A stretch of 64,000 bases of DNA. Source: an uncultured Oleispira sp. GTDB lineage: Bacteria; Pseudomonadota; Gammaproteobacteria; Pseudomonadales; Oceanobacteraceae. Below are positions 38,283 through 48,541 of this stretch, one piece after another. Below the pieces are notes generated by a model that did no database searches, was not told the DNA's origin, and saw only the letters and a program-made list of their open reading frames with translations. Location of the stretch: positions 62,001-126,000 of the forward strand of contig CAJXUD010000009.1 of the NCBI GenBank assembly GCA_913061415.1. The letters are read 5' to 3'. Numbering within the stretch: the first letter of the stretch is position 1; every line of letters starts with the position of its first letter. The position numbers were made by a program, and so were the translations under genes.

Positions 38283-39182
38283 CTAAACAAAATCCGACTT
38301 ACGACGATATTTATGCGCGGGGTAACTGCCCAATATACGCACAGTCTTAGCAAAAAACTCGAGTTCTAATAACGCATTCTTCATACGCTGCTGATTTGGG
38401 TGTCCCGACAGATCAATATGAAAATGACTCGCCTCCATCGTACCGCCATCCATATAACTTTCCAGCTTAATCATATTCACGCCATTCGTCGCAAAACCAC
38501 CCAATGCTTTATACAATGCCGCAGGTATATGACGAACAGTAAAGAGTACGCTGGTAATATAGTCTTTCTGAGCATCATACTCTTCTATCCCAGCTTCTAG
38601 CCCAGCCTCTTTTGCCAAAACAATAAAACGCGTGGTATTACCACTCACATCTTGAAAATTCTCAGCGACGACATTCAAGCCATAAAGCTCAGCCGCCAAC
38701 GTTGAAGCAATCGCACCCTGCTGGCGATAAGACACCTCACCCTCAAGCAAATTAGGCTTCTGAGTCGCTAGCTGTTTCGCCGAAAGCGCCGTATCGGTCG
38801 CCGCAATGGCCTTAATATTATGGTCATTTAAACGATGAAAACACTGAGCCAACGCCTGGGGATGAGACGAAACCGTTTTTATATCTTCAAGCGCAACACC
38901 TGGCAGCGCTAACAAACAATGATTAACCGGTTCAAAATGCTCGCCCACAATTTGTAAATGGGTCTTAGGCAATAACCGATAGATCTCTTCGACCCGCCCC
39001 GCTGTTGAATTCTCTAAAGGAATCATCGCAAATTGGGCTTTATCCTCTTCGACCATCAAGATCGCCGTTCGAAAATCCTCGCAGGCCACAGATTTATATT
39101 CAGGAAATACCGTATTACACGACAAATGAGAATAAGCCCCCTCAACGCCCTGATAAGCCACTAAAACCGGTACTGTCGTCAC
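38283..39182 (-). CDS. pheA: Prephenate dehydratase (monofunctional, ACT-regulated)
   Basis: 299 residues. The catalytic domain starts VAYQGVEGAYSHLS, has IPLENSTAGRVEEIYRLL, and the active-site Thr-Arg-Phe in GNTTRFIVL. An ACT domain follows (ALYKALGGFATNGVNMIKLES), which is expected to bind phenylalanine for feedback control. There is no chorismate mutase domain, so this differs from the E. coli P-protein and resembles PheC-like or standalone enzymes. Catalyses prephenate to phenylpyruvate. First gene of the leftward block. Confidence 0.93.
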   Translation of the reverse strand: MTTVPVLVAYQGVEGAYSHLSCNTVFPEYKSVACEDFRTAILMVEEDKAQFAMIPLENSTAGRVEEIYRLLPKTHLQIVGEHFEPVNHCLLALPGVALEDIKTVSSHPQALAQCFHRLNDHNIKAIAATDTALSAKQLATQKPNLLEGEVSYRQQGAIASTLAAELYGLNVVAENFQDVSGNTTRFIVLAKEAGLEAGIEEYDAQKDYITSVLFTVRHIPAALYKALGGFATNGVNMIKLESYMDGGTMEASHFHIDLSGHPNQQRMKNALLELEFFAKTVRILGSYPAHKYRRKSDFV

Positions 39183-39347
39183 TGCGTAACCCCTTTAAAA
39201 CATGCCCACTGAAGCCCGTAGTGTACTCCAACAAGTGATTGATCTCTAAGAAAAATGCCAGCCTTGTCCTACAAAATTTTCACTCTAAGCATTGAACTCC
39301 TCAAACAATTACGGTACTTTTTGTCTATCAAGAAAAAATAATAATAA

Positions 39348-40532
39348 ATGAGTAGCAGTCCCTTGAATTTAAGCTATGAAATGGTATTAGAAAGGCTAGG
39401 AATTCGACCGATAAGTCATTTCAGCCACAGCCGCGAGAGCCTTTCGCCACAAGAACGCCTGAAACAAGTACAGTTTCAAGCAAAACACTTCGTGGAAGAC
39501 TTTAAAATGGTGAACCAACAGGTTGAGTATCTAGAAACCTTCGATCTCATTTCGGTTCCTTACCTAGTGCGCTCGGCATTTGGGAATGCAACAAGTCTGC
39601 TAAATCCATACTTGTACCAAACTACCCGCCTTATGGTCATTCAATTCAATACCGATGCGGGCACCAAAACACTGTTATTTTCGCCCTGTGATATTACCGG
39701 CAATGTAGAAACGCCCCATTTTCAAAATATGAGACGCCCATTTGGTAGATTGAAAGACCTACTTCAGCCCATCATTGCCCCTGTTCATAATACCGTCGAA
39801 GAGATTATCAGCCGCATTGGCTTAAAACCTGAAGACATCGACTTTATTTGTTACGACCACCTTCATACCCAAGACTTACGCAAATGGCTAGGCAGCTTCG
39901 AAAAGCCCGCCTACTTCCCCAATGCAAAACTACTGGTCATGCACCAAGAATGGGAAACCGTAAAAGACCTTCTACCAATACAAAGAAACTGGCACTGCCC
40001 ATTTGGCGTAGAAGGCATTGACCCTAATAAAGTAATCCCACTCCATAGCAGCATATTATTGGGTGACAGCCTGGCGCTTATTCATACCCCTGGCTACACA
40101 CAAGGCAGCCAGTCTTTAGTCGCCAATACTGAAAATGGATTATTAGTGTGCAGCCACAATGGAATATCGGTAGACAACTACAGCCCTGAATACTCAACAA
40201 TTTATGGTCTAGCAGACTTTGCCAAAGAACATGACATGGCCGTTATACCCAACGGCGCACAACCAGAATTACGTTTAGACCAATACATATCAATGGTTCT
40301 CGAAAAAACCATCGCAGACCCACACCCAGACGATCCACGTTTCTCATACATCATGCCGTCATCAGAACTGAGCGCGCGCTGGCAGCCCTTCGCACTAGCC
40401 CCCACCCTTTCGTTTGGTGAAGTTAAGTTTGGAGAGATCACTGTCGACCGAGACGCACTAGACGCCACCAGCCTCGAATTTGAAACGCCTCCTTCGTACC
40501 TAAAGCTTGAACGAGAACCTTTAAGGTCGTAG
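39348..40532 (+). CDS. Divergent metallo-beta-lactamase-fold hydrolase
   Basis: 394 residues. The metal motif HxHxxD is present as HLHTQD in YDHLHTQDLRKWLG, but the usual later histidine position reads HTPGYTQGSQS (Tyr where His is expected) and the following segment is VCSHNGISVDNYSPEYS. This may be a changed metal site. Around the core are long extra segments with no recognisable domain. Function unknown. The gene is divergent from pheA, and a bidirectional terminator separates it from the glutaredoxin-like gene. Confidence 0.75.
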   Translation: MSSSPLNLSYEMVLERLGIRPISHFSHSRESLSPQERLKQVQFQAKHFVEDFKMVNQQVEYLETFDLISVPYLVRSAFGNATSLLNPYLYQTTRLMVIQFNTDAGTKTLLFSPCDITGNVETPHFQNMRRPFGRLKDLLQPIIAPVHNTVEEIISRIGLKPEDIDFICYDHLHTQDLRKWLGSFEKPAYFPNAKLLVMHQEWETVKDLLPIQRNWHCPFGVEGIDPNKVIPLHSSILLGDSLALIHTPGYTQGSQSLVANTENGLLVCSHNGISVDNYSPEYSTIYGLADFAKEHDMAVIPNGAQPELRLDQYISMVLEKTIADPHPDDPRFSYIMPSSELSARWQPFALAPTLSFGEVKFGEITVDRDALDATSLEFETPPSYLKLEREPLRS

Positions 40533-40534
40533 AC

Positions 40535-40572
40535 AAAAAAAGGCCAATACTCATGAAGTAGTGGCCTTTTTT
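40535..40572. terminator. Bidirectional terminator between convergent genes
   Basis: GGCCA and TGGCC pair, with TACT/AGTA inside after one mismatch, flanked by an A run and a T run. It serves both the MBL-fold gene and the leftward glutaredoxin-like gene. Confidence 0.9.
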
Positions 40573-40602
40573 AAGTTTTCTTTGTGCTTGTACTGCGATT
40601 TT

Positions 40603-40992
40603 TTATACTGCGCTGGTCTCAGCATCTGCTGCGCCAAAACGCTGCTCTAGATAGTTGATGATGTCACCAGATTCATACATCCAACGGACTTCGCCATTGT
40701 CTTCTTCAATTCTTAGGCAAGGTACTTTTAGCTGGCCGCCGCCGTTTACTAATTCTTCTTTCGCTTGTTCGCTGCGTTTCGCATCGCGTGTTTCAATATT
40801 TAAGCCGTTGCGTTTCATGGCGCGGCGTACTTTTACGCAGAATGGGCAGGCTGCATATTGGTATAACGCGAGTTTTTGAGTCTGAGCATCAACTTCTGCT
40901 TGTTCTGTGGCTTCACGTTTGATGCTTTTTGGCGTGAATACCCAGTTAAAAAACAAGATTAAGGCGCCTAATATCGCTCGAACTATAAACAT
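40603..40992 (-). CDS. Glutaredoxin/GST-N-like membrane-anchored protein
   Basis: 129 residues: an N-terminal hydrophobic helix (IVRAILGALILFFNWVF), a short charged linker, then a thioredoxin-fold domain with dithiol motif YAACPFCVKVRRAM, GGGQLKVPCLRIE, and WMYESGDIINYLEQRFG. It is the paralogue of the gene at 35.4 kb and keeps both cysteines. The anchor suggests action at the cytoplasmic face of the inner membrane. Partner unknown. Confidence 0.9.
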   Translation of the reverse strand: MFIVRAILGALILFFNWVFTPKSIKREATEQAEVDAQTQKLALYQYAACPFCVKVRRAMKRNGLNIETRDAKRSEQAKEELVNGGGQLKVPCLRIEEDNGEVRWMYESGDIINYLEQRFGAADAETSAV

Positions 40993-41157
40993 GATGCTCT
41001 CCTGCGTTGGTTTGAACGCGTTCTGTATTCAGTGTGTCGGTATTTACTGTGTCTATATTTAATGAGACAGGCGCGCATTATACTTATCTGGCTGTTAGTA
41101 GCCAGTACACTGGCCAAGCTACTTGCCTGTACTACCTGTCTAGGGTATAAAGCGCTT

Positions 41158-42030
41158 ATGAAAACTCCAAAAAGAATCCAGCCTTTAGTTGATGATGGTG
41201 TTGTGGACGAAGTCCTCAGCCAGCTAATGAGTGGAAAAGAAGCTACTGTCTATGTTGTGCGCTGCGGCGATGAAATTCGTTGTGCGAAAGTTTATAAAGA
41301 AGCGGCTAAGCGCAGCTTCAAGCAAGCTGTGCAATATCAAGAAGGCCGTAAGAGCAAAAATAGCCGTCGCCAACGCGCGATGGAAAAAGGCTCTAAGTTC
41401 GGTCGCAAGCAACAAGAAGAATCTTGGCATAATGCCGAGGTTGATGCTTTGTATCGCTTAGCAGAAGCCGGTGTGCGCGTTCCTACGCCATATGGTTGCT
41501 TCGATGGTGTGCTATTGATGGAGTTGGTGACTTATGATGATGGGGATGTTGCGCCGCGCCTTAATGACGTTTCCATGACCGCTGAGCAAGCTCGCGAGGA
41601 TCATTTAACCGTTATTAATGATGTTAAGCGCATGTTAGTTGCTGGTTTAGTACACGGCGATTTATCTGAATTTAACGTATTGGTTGATGATTACGGCCCG
41701 GTGATTATCGATTTACCGCAAGCCGTTGATGCCGCTGCAAACAATCATGCTAAATCGATGCTTGAGCGTGATGTGAATAACATGACCGAGTATTACGGTC
41801 AGTATGCGCCTGAACTATTACGCACGAATTATGCTAAAGAAATGTGGGCCTTGTACGAAGATGGCGATTTAACCGCCGATACGATTCTGACAGGTCTGTT
41901 TGAAGAGGCTACCGAAAGCGCCGACGTTGATTCTGTGATGCACGAAATCAGAGAAGTTCTAGCAGAAGAGCGTAAACGTAAAGAGCGTGAAGCCAATGCG
42001 GATGACAACTATACCTACGAAGAACTTTAA
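41158..42030 (+). CDS. RIO-type serine protein kinase (PA4780-like)
   Basis: 290 residues from the ATG at 41158, which reproduces the known N terminus of the Pseudomonas PA4780-type proteins (MKTPKRIQPLVDDG). A frame continues to 41032, but that part has no similarity. The core motifs are KEATVYVVRCG, the ATP lysine in RCAKVYKE, the catalytic loop VHGDLSEFNVL and the metal-binding IIDLPQAVD. RIO kinases are known as ribosome-biogenesis factors in archaea and eukaryotes; the role in bacteria is unclear. Confidence 0.93.
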   Translation: MKTPKRIQPLVDDGVVDEVLSQLMSGKEATVYVVRCGDEIRCAKVYKEAAKRSFKQAVQYQEGRKSKNSRRQRAMEKGSKFGRKQQEESWHNAEVDALYRLAEAGVRVPTPYGCFDGVLLMELVTYDDGDVAPRLNDVSMTAEQAREDHLTVINDVKRMLVAGLVHGDLSEFNVLVDDYGPVIIDLPQAVDAAANNHAKSMLERDVNNMTEYYGQYAPELLRTNYAKEMWALYEDGDLTADTILTGLFEEATESADVDSVMHEIREVLAEERKRKEREANADDNYTYEEL

Positions 42031-42123
42031 TCTTCACTATCTCTGGCTAATTCTGCCCTTCTAAGTGTCATTTCAATAAATATTGTCTAGGCTTTTAATT
42101 AAGTTCTAGATGATATTTTTTAA

Positions 42124-44838
42124 ATGAAACAGTACTTGTCCGATACCAGCTTCAAGATATCGATAGGGTTCATTGTTGCAACAATGACTCTGCTGCTAAC
42201 GCTCGCCTACGTTTTACAGGGTGAACTGCGTCAAAAACTGGAACGTGATAGCTCAAAACAAGTAGAAGCCAATGGCAACGCTATTGTGGCCGAATTGGTA
42301 AGACAAACATCGCTGATTCATTCACTAGCCGAAAGCTTAACCGCTGCGGTTATCTCGATCCCTTATTCTGACGCTACTTACCGCCAAGTTCTCCCTAATC
42401 TTATTAATATTGATATTTCCAGTAACCTTGTTGCTGGGGGTGGTATTTGGCCAGAACCTAATGCTTTAGATCCCAATAAAGACAAGAACAGCTATTTCTG
42501 GGGCAAGAATGAGCTGGGGCAACTCGACTTTTATAACGACTACAACCTCCAAGGTGGCAAAGGCTACCGTAATGAGGAGTGGTATGTCCCAGCTAAGTTT
42601 TTGAATAAAACCTGTTATTGGTCACGCTCATACGTTGATCCGTTTTCGAAAGAGCCGATGGTAACTTGTACCCTACCTATTCGGAAAAACGGGCAATATA
42701 TCGGCGCAACGACCATTGATATGAAGCTTGAGGGTTTAAATACTTTTTTTAAGCAGCAGTCAGAAAAACTCGGCGGCTATGTCTTCCTAGTCGACCAGAA
42801 CAATAAATTCATCAGTTTTCCACAGTCTAAAGTACGCGTATCTGAAAAAGAACTCGATGAAAATCCAGAAGCTGAGCGCCTACACCAGATCTCAAATATT
42901 GCGGAGTTAGCGGCGACACAACCAAAGTTCAAACAACTGGCGGAACGCCTTTTGAACCTTTCTGACCGAATTTATCATACTCACCCCGAGTTCGAATCGC
43001 AGCACCAAACGATGGCCGCGTATTTTCACGATAACAGCTATCAAGTCACCCAAGAACAAGCGGAAATCATGGCCTCTTCCATCCTCAGTCACATTGATGA
43101 GACCTTGGACAATAGTTACTTATTGGAATACTTTCAATTAAATGATGATTTTTTGCTGCAAGAAAAAGTGAATGCTTCAATATTCCACATTCCGGAGTCT
43201 TATTGGAAGTTAGTCGTCGTAACGCCAACCTCTACTGACTTTACGGCTGTTTCTAATATTATTAAAGAAACCTCCAAGCAGCTATTTATTCCCATCATTA
43301 TTACTATGTCGGTATTCTTTTTCTTTATTCGCTATTACTTTATTCGCCCGCTTATTTTAATTAGTCGGCATATTCGTAAGTATGCTAATAATCCTGAAGG
43401 CGAAACACTGATTGAGGGGTTTAAAAATGGTGACTTCGGCAGACTTGCAACGCTTTATAATATCAAAACCGCTTTGGTTAAAAAGTATCTATTAGAAATT
43501 TCGCGATCTAATTCGCAACTGCAAATCTATGCGTCTTACGATGATTTAACGGGTACTTATAACCGCCGAGCATTTGATAATTTTATTGAAGAATTATTGC
43601 GTAAAGACAGTCGTAATGAACACGCTATTTTTTACTTGGATTTAGACCAATTCAAAGTTGTGAACGATACTGCTGGTCACTTAGCTGGCGACCAATTGCT
43701 TATTGCCATCAGTAAACGCATTGCTACCACATTAAGGGAAGGTGATATTCTTGCACGTATTGGTGGCGATGAGTTTGCTATGATCATTCAAGCCCCTTCT
43801 ATTGAATCGTCGTTGGCGATTGCTGAGCGTATTAAGCATTCAATTTCCAGCTACCGCTTTAACTGGGATGACAATACTTTCACCGTCAGTAGCAGTATTG
43901 GTATTTTGCATCTGAGCACATTAGAAGGCGATAAAGAAAAAATTCTAAGCTGTGTCGATTCAGCCTGTTACGCTGCAAAAGAAGCCGGAAGAAACAGGAA
44001 TCACCTTTATCTTCCTGAAGACAGCGGTCTATCTGAACGCTTTGGCGAGATGGAAAGTCTGGTTACGTTACGCAAAGCCCTCGATGACAAAAGACTATTC
44101 CTTGAGTATCAGCTTATAAAACATATCACCGGTGATTCTGCGTGTGGATTTGAAGCGTTAGTCAGAATGAAGGGCAAAGATGGTAAAACTATTTACCCCA
44201 ACAGTTTTATGCCCGCCGCTGAGCGATACAATGCAACTTGGGACGTTGATCAACGCGTTATTGATCGTGCGATTGCTCAGTTCAAAGCCATTAAAGATAA
44301 CTTTGATGTCGGTTTTTGTTCTATTAATTTAACCGCCGATGCGCTAAATCATGATCAACTTTTGAGCACCATTAAAAACGCGCTCACTAAACATGATATT
44401 GATGGTTCTAACTTTTGTTTTGAAATCACCGAAACGAATGCCATCGCTAATGTAGAGCTTGCGAGTAAAATCATTAGTCAGATAAGAGAGCTTGGCAGTC
44501 GAGTATCATTAGATGATTTTGGCACAGGCATGTCGTCCTACAGTTACCTTAAAGCTTTGCCTGTTGATTATTTAAAAATTGATGGCGCGTTTGTGAAAAA
44601 CATAGAAGAAGATATTGTTGATCATGCGTTCGTAAAATCAATCACCGACATTGCAACGGCTATGAACATTCAAACGGTGGCTGAGTGGGTTGAGCATGAA
44701 AATATTGTCTTCACACTAAAAGATATTGGCGTCGATTACGCTCAGGGATTTGGGATCTGTAAACCGATGTCGTTTGAGAATTTAATTCTAAACAAAGAGG
44801 CGATTAGCCTCTCTATTGCTAAGCGTTTTGACCGCTAG
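42124..44838 (+). CDS. Cache-GGDEF-EAL cyclic-di-GMP enzyme
   Basis: 904 residues. Two membrane segments (FIVATMTLLLTLAYVL and IPIIITMSVFFFFIRYYF) flank a periplasmic Cache-type sensor. The cytoplasmic part has GGDEF (GGDEF at 547-551, with inhibitory-site RxxD at 538-541) and EAL (E677 in FEALVRM, INLTAD, FEITETNAI, LDDFGTG, LKIDG, TVAEWVEH, QGFG). Both catalytic signatures look intact, so synthesis and hydrolysis are both possible; which dominates cannot be decided. The ligand is unknown. A 13-bp repeat follows the stop. Confidence 0.95.
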   Translation: MKQYLSDTSFKISIGFIVATMTLLLTLAYVLQGELRQKLERDSSKQVEANGNAIVAELVRQTSLIHSLAESLTAAVISIPYSDATYRQVLPNLINIDISSNLVAGGGIWPEPNALDPNKDKNSYFWGKNELGQLDFYNDYNLQGGKGYRNEEWYVPAKFLNKTCYWSRSYVDPFSKEPMVTCTLPIRKNGQYIGATTIDMKLEGLNTFFKQQSEKLGGYVFLVDQNNKFISFPQSKVRVSEKELDENPEAERLHQISNIAELAATQPKFKQLAERLLNLSDRIYHTHPEFESQHQTMAAYFHDNSYQVTQEQAEIMASSILSHIDETLDNSYLLEYFQLNDDFLLQEKVNASIFHIPESYWKLVVVTPTSTDFTAVSNIIKETSKQLFIPIIITMSVFFFFIRYYFIRPLILISRHIRKYANNPEGETLIEGFKNGDFGRLATLYNIKTALVKKYLLEISRSNSQLQIYASYDDLTGTYNRRAFDNFIEELLRKDSRNEHAIFYLDLDQFKVVNDTAGHLAGDQLLIAISKRIATTLREGDILARIGGDEFAMIIQAPSIESSLAIAERIKHSISSYRFNWDDNTFTVSSSIGILHLSTLEGDKEKILSCVDSACYAAKEAGRNRNHLYLPEDSGLSERFGEMESLVTLRKALDDKRLFLEYQLIKHITGDSACGFEALVRMKGKDGKTIYPNSFMPAAERYNATWDVDQRVIDRAIAQFKAIKDNFDVGFCSINLTADALNHDQLLSTIKNALTKHDIDGSNFCFEITETNAIANVELASKIISQIRELGSRVSLDDFGTGMSSYSYLKALPVDYLKIDGAFVKNIEEDIVDHAFVKSITDIATAMNIQTVAEWVEHENIVFTLKDIGVDYAQGFGICKPMSFENLILNKEAISLSIAKRFDR

Positions 44839-44875
44839 CTGCTCTATTAAGCTGTTCTATCAAACTGCTCTATCA
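44837..44875. repeat. Three 13-bp tandem units at the GGDEF-EAL stop
   Basis: AGCTGCTCTATTA, AGCTGTTCTATCA and AACTGCTCTATCA run head to tail from the stop codon (44836-44838). Confidence 0.9.
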
Positions 44876-44888
44876 ATACTGTCTCAAT

Positions 44889-46868
44889 CTATTCGCTAAT
44901 ACGCTGTCGTATATCGGCATAACGCAGCTGTTCACAACTTGCAAAGCCCGGTAGCTGCCTTACTTTATTACGTGCAAAAACGGGTACGCTGATACCCGCT
45001 AAAAACCGACACTGAATATCTAACGTCAACTCGACCTTTCCTTCTAGTGTCTTGGCCAGCCCAGTTAAGCTATGTTGAATGTCTTCATTCGTTGGCCAGC
45101 TCGGTTGCTGACTGTATTCCAATTTGGCCACCTGCCCTCGACAAACCGAGCAGTGGCCGCATGTTTCTGGCGCTTGTTGATCATCAAAGTATCGAGCAAG
45201 GTTAGAGCTTAAACATTTATCCAGCTCAAAAAAACGTACCAGTGATGCGATACGCTTTATCTCTTTTTCTTCTTTATCAACAAAATAGTGATGCAAGGTT
45301 GCAGCCAGTTGTGGCTGATGCAAGGCTTCTTGATGCACTTGAAAGACTTCCGTCATTTTTTTACTTTCAAGTTCAATGAGTTGTTTTTCAGCAAGGTAAT
45401 CGAGGGCAGTAATTACTCGTGCTCTGTCTGATTGATAGCTGCGAAATAGCGCGTCAAAATCAGGCGCACCCCATACTTTTTTGAATTGACTGGTTGAGAA
45501 TATGGCACTTAAGAAAGCTCGACGTTCTCCTTCAAACATGGCCAGTATCGATTCTTTGTCTCGCAGGTACTTATATTTGAATTCGGCAAAATAGGCATAC
45601 ATAGGTTTAATGACTTTCATCATCTCTAACTGCACTAATAATGTTTTTAAAGGCAGCTGTCGAATATTACTCGCATTCGATAATCCCACCACCTGAAGTT
45701 CCCATTCTGAAACGTCTTTTTCTCTCGCTGAAGGTTTACTTTCTTGGCGAATATTTTCTAATAAGTATTCAATGGCCGATAACTCGGGGGTATCACCATA
45801 GACAAAGTTTTCGACGGTATTTAAACCATCCAAGTTGGCTAAGGTTAGGCAATTGGAAGGCTGGCCATCGCGCCCCGCTCGACCAATTTCTTGGCTGTAG
45901 TTTTCTATCGATTTGGGTAAGTCGTAATGAATCACAAATCGAATGTCAGACTTATCAATGCCCATTCCAAACGCGATTGTCGCCACAACGACATCGGTAC
46001 GCCCTTGCATGAAGTCATTTTGAATCTGTTGTCGTTTGTCGGAATCAAAACCCGCGTGGTACGCCACCGCGTTAATCCCTGCGCCTTGTAAATAGGCCGC
46101 TACGCGTTCGGCGCTGTGTTGCAATGTGACATAAACAATGCCCGCAGATTGTAGCCCTGACGCGGTAAATATCTGTTGTTGCTGGCGAATACTTTGCACC
46201 AATACTTGCGATTTTTTATCTTCAGCAACGGGGACTACGGCCAAATCGAGGTTCGCGCGATAAAAGCCCGTTTGGATGACATGCTGTGGCTGAATATCGA
46301 ACTTAGCCGCCATGTCGTTTTTAACCTTTCGGGTCGCCGTGGCGGTTAATAGTAGCACTAAGGGAATATTCAGCTCTTGGCAATACACCGGAAGCTTAAG
46401 ATAGTCTGGGCGAAAGTTATGCCCCCACTCTGATATACAGTGCGCTTCATCGACCACCAGCATTGAAATGGGCACGGCATTAATGAACTGGCGAAAACGT
46501 TCATTTTTAAAGCGCTCAACAGATACCATTAAAATTTTAATCTTACCCGAGCGCACATCCGCCATGACCTGCTGACTTTCATCTCCGCTCAATGTCGAAT
46601 CAATACTCGCGGCAGGAATGCCTTTGCTCGCCAAAAACTCAAGTTGATCTTTCATTAAGGCTAATAAAGGCGATACGACTAAGGTGACATGGGGTAAATG
46701 CAGCGCAGTAAGCTGATAACACAAAGACTTACCCGAACCCGTAGGAAAAATCGCTAGCGACGACTGCCCAGCAATCAACTGGCGAATCGTTTGCTCTTGA
46801 CCGCCTCGAAATTGATCAAAGCCAAAGTACTGCTTTAAAGATGAAGTTAATTCCATGAGGGGGGCCAT
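44889..46868 (-). CDS. recQ: RecQ-family ATP-dependent DNA helicase
   Basis: 659 residues. Superfamily-2 motifs: FRGGQEQTIRQLIAG, Walker A PTGSGKSLCYQL, DEAHCISEWGHNFRPDYL, LLTATATRKV, AFGMGIDKSDIRFVIHYD and QEIGRAGRDGQ. A C-terminal zinc-binding set (CGHCSVC) is readable, but no clear HRDC domain. The C-terminal half differs from E. coli RecQ, so it may belong to the RecQ-like subgroup seen in marine bacteria. It would unwind DNA 3' to 5' in repair. Confidence 0.92.
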   Translation of the reverse strand: MAPLMELTSSLKQYFGFDQFRGGQEQTIRQLIAGQSSLAIFPTGSGKSLCYQLTALHLPHVTLVVSPLLALMKDQLEFLASKGIPAASIDSTLSGDESQQVMADVRSGKIKILMVSVERFKNERFRQFINAVPISMLVVDEAHCISEWGHNFRPDYLKLPVYCQELNIPLVLLLTATATRKVKNDMAAKFDIQPQHVIQTGFYRANLDLAVVPVAEDKKSQVLVQSIRQQQQIFTASGLQSAGIVYVTLQHSAERVAAYLQGAGINAVAYHAGFDSDKRQQIQNDFMQGRTDVVVATIAFGMGIDKSDIRFVIHYDLPKSIENYSQEIGRAGRDGQPSNCLTLANLDGLNTVENFVYGDTPELSAIEYLLENIRQESKPSAREKDVSEWELQVVGLSNASNIRQLPLKTLLVQLEMMKVIKPMYAYFAEFKYKYLRDKESILAMFEGERRAFLSAIFSTSQFKKVWGAPDFDALFRSYQSDRARVITALDYLAEKQLIELESKKMTEVFQVHQEALHQPQLAATLHHYFVDKEEKEIKRIASLVRFFELDKCLSSNLARYFDDQQAPETCGHCSVCRGQVAKLEYSQQPSWPTNEDIQHSLTGLAKTLEGKVELTLDIQCRFLAGISVPVFARNKVRQLPGFASCEQLRYADIRQRISE

Positions 46869-47031
46869 TCCAATTTAGAGCATTGAGTTCTGTGCAATCT
46901 ACCGACTTACTGCGTATTTGACCACCCTTAATCTCCTCAATCATTTAGCATTACAAAGAGAGTCTGATAGCCAATTTCGTCTATTTAAGATAAAATCCGC
47001 GCATTATTAGATCTACCTTGATGAGCCAACA

Positions 47032-48423
47032 ATGCCAGATAACACCCATTCGACTGATACACAGAATCCTAGCGAACTAATCGCTTCTAGTAAGCATGAT
47101 AGTAGCGGTAAAATTGGCTTCGTAAGCCTAGGCTGCCCAAAAAACAGCGTCGATTCTGAACGTATCCTTACGCAATTGAAAATGGACGGTTACGACATTA
47201 CCAATACCTACGAAGATGCTGACGTAGTGGTGGTTAATACCTGTGGTTTCATCGATGCGGCAAAACAAGAATCCCTTGATGCGATCGGCGAAGCCATGAC
47301 GGCTAACGGTAAGGTAATTGTTACAGGTTGCATGGGCAAAGGCGCAGACGCCGAGCTGATTAAGAAAGAAAATCCTGGTGTGCTGTCTATCTCTGGCGCG
47401 CACGCCTATGAAGAAGTCATGACAGCGGTTCACGAGTGGGTGCCACCCAATCCAGACTTCGACCCCTTCACCGATTTGATTCCGGCTCAGGGCGTTAAAC
47501 TGACTCCTCGTCACTATTCGTACTTGAAAATTTCTGAAGGCTGTAATCACAAGTGTACTTTCTGCATCATCCCAGATATGCGCGGCAAGCACGTGAGTCG
47601 CCCCATTGGTGATGTATTAGAAGAAGCAAAACGCTTAGTCGATGCCGGTACAAAAGAGCTGTTGGTTATTTCGCAAGATACCAGCGCGTATGGCGTTGAT
47701 ATGAAATTCCGCACCGGTTTCTGGAATGGTGCTCCGGTTAAAACCAACCTGCTTTCTCTTTGTAAAGAACTAGGCAATATGGGGGTTTGGGTACGTTTGC
47801 ATTACGTTTACCCTTACCCGCACGTTGACGACATCATTCCAATGATGGCTGAAAATCATATACTGCCGTATTTAGACATTCCGTTTCAACATGCAAGCCC
47901 AGCGGTTTTAAAGCTAATGAAGCGCCCTGCTCATGCTGAAAATACGTTAGCGCGCATTAAAAAATGGCGTGAAATTGCACCGAATATAGTATTACGTTCA
48001 ACCTTCGTAGTTGGCTTCCCGGGTGAAACGGAAGAAGACTTCCAGATTCTTTTAGACTGGTTAGAAGAAGCAGAATTGGATCGCGTTGGTTGCTTTAAAT
48101 ACAGCCCAGTTGAAGGCGCACGCGCAAACGCCCTGCCGGATCATGTGCCTGAAGATATTCAGCAAGATCGCTGGGAACGCTTCATGGCCAAAGCTCAAGA
48201 AATTAGTACTCGTAAATTGGCGCGCCGCGTTGGCCAGACCATGACGGTATTGATTGACGATGTAGACGAAGAAGGTGCAGTAGGCCGTACGGTTGCAGAT
48301 GCACCAAACATTGATGGCATGGTTTATCTTAATGAATACTTCGATTGCGCCCCTGGGGACTTTGTTGAAGTTGAGATCACGCACTCCGATGAGTACGATC
48401 TTTGGGCTGAAGTAAAAGCTTAG
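47032..48423 (+). CDS. rimO: Ribosomal protein S12 methylthiotransferase RimO
   Basis: 463 residues with an N-terminal UPF0004 domain ([33 protein letters not shown]) that holds the auxiliary cluster, a radical SAM core with CxxxCxxC in [19 protein letters not shown], and a C-terminal TRAM domain. RimO adds a methylthio group to Asp88 of ribosomal protein S12. The sequence is close to the gammaproteobacterial consensus. Single gene followed by a strong terminator. Confidence 0.97.
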   Translation: MPDNTHSTDTQNPSELIASSKHDSSGKIGFVSLGCPKNSVDSERILTQLKMDGYDITNTYEDADVVVVNTCGFIDAAKQESLDAIGEAMTANGKVIVTGCMGKGADAELIKKENPGVLSISGAHAYEEVMTAVHEWVPPNPDFDPFTDLIPAQGVKLTPRHYSYLKISEGCNHKCTFCIIPDMRGKHVSRPIGDVLEEAKRLVDAGTKELLVISQDTSAYGVDMKFRTGFWNGAPVKTNLLSLCKELGNMGVWVRLHYVYPYPHVDDIIPMMAENHILPYLDIPFQHASPAVLKLMKRPAHAENTLARIKKWREIAPNIVLRSTFVVGFPGETEEDFQILLDWLEEAELDRVGCFKYSPVEGARANALPDHVPEDIQQDRWERFMAKAQEISTRKLARRVGQTMTVLIDDVDEEGAVGRTVADAPNIDGMVYLNEYFDCAPGDFVEVEITHSDEYDLWAEVKA

Positions 48424-48485
48424 GCTTTGTCTGAAGTTTTTAGCCAGTGCCTACTGGCTAAAATACAAATACAAATGTAAGTACA

Positions 48486-48525
48486 AAAAAAGCCTCGGTT
48501 ATCATTAACCGAGGCTTTTTTGTTT
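48486..48525. terminator. Bidirectional terminator between rimO and sbcB
   Basis: AAGCCTCGGTTA pairs with TAACCGAGGCTT across a 4-base loop, with an A run before and a T run after. Confidence 0.95.
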
Positions 48526-48541
48526 ATGGCTGATTAACCCC

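Noticed and set aside
41032-41157. N-terminal extension of the RIO kinase
   Set aside because: The extra 42 residues have no similarity to the family, and ATG 41158 reproduces the known start.
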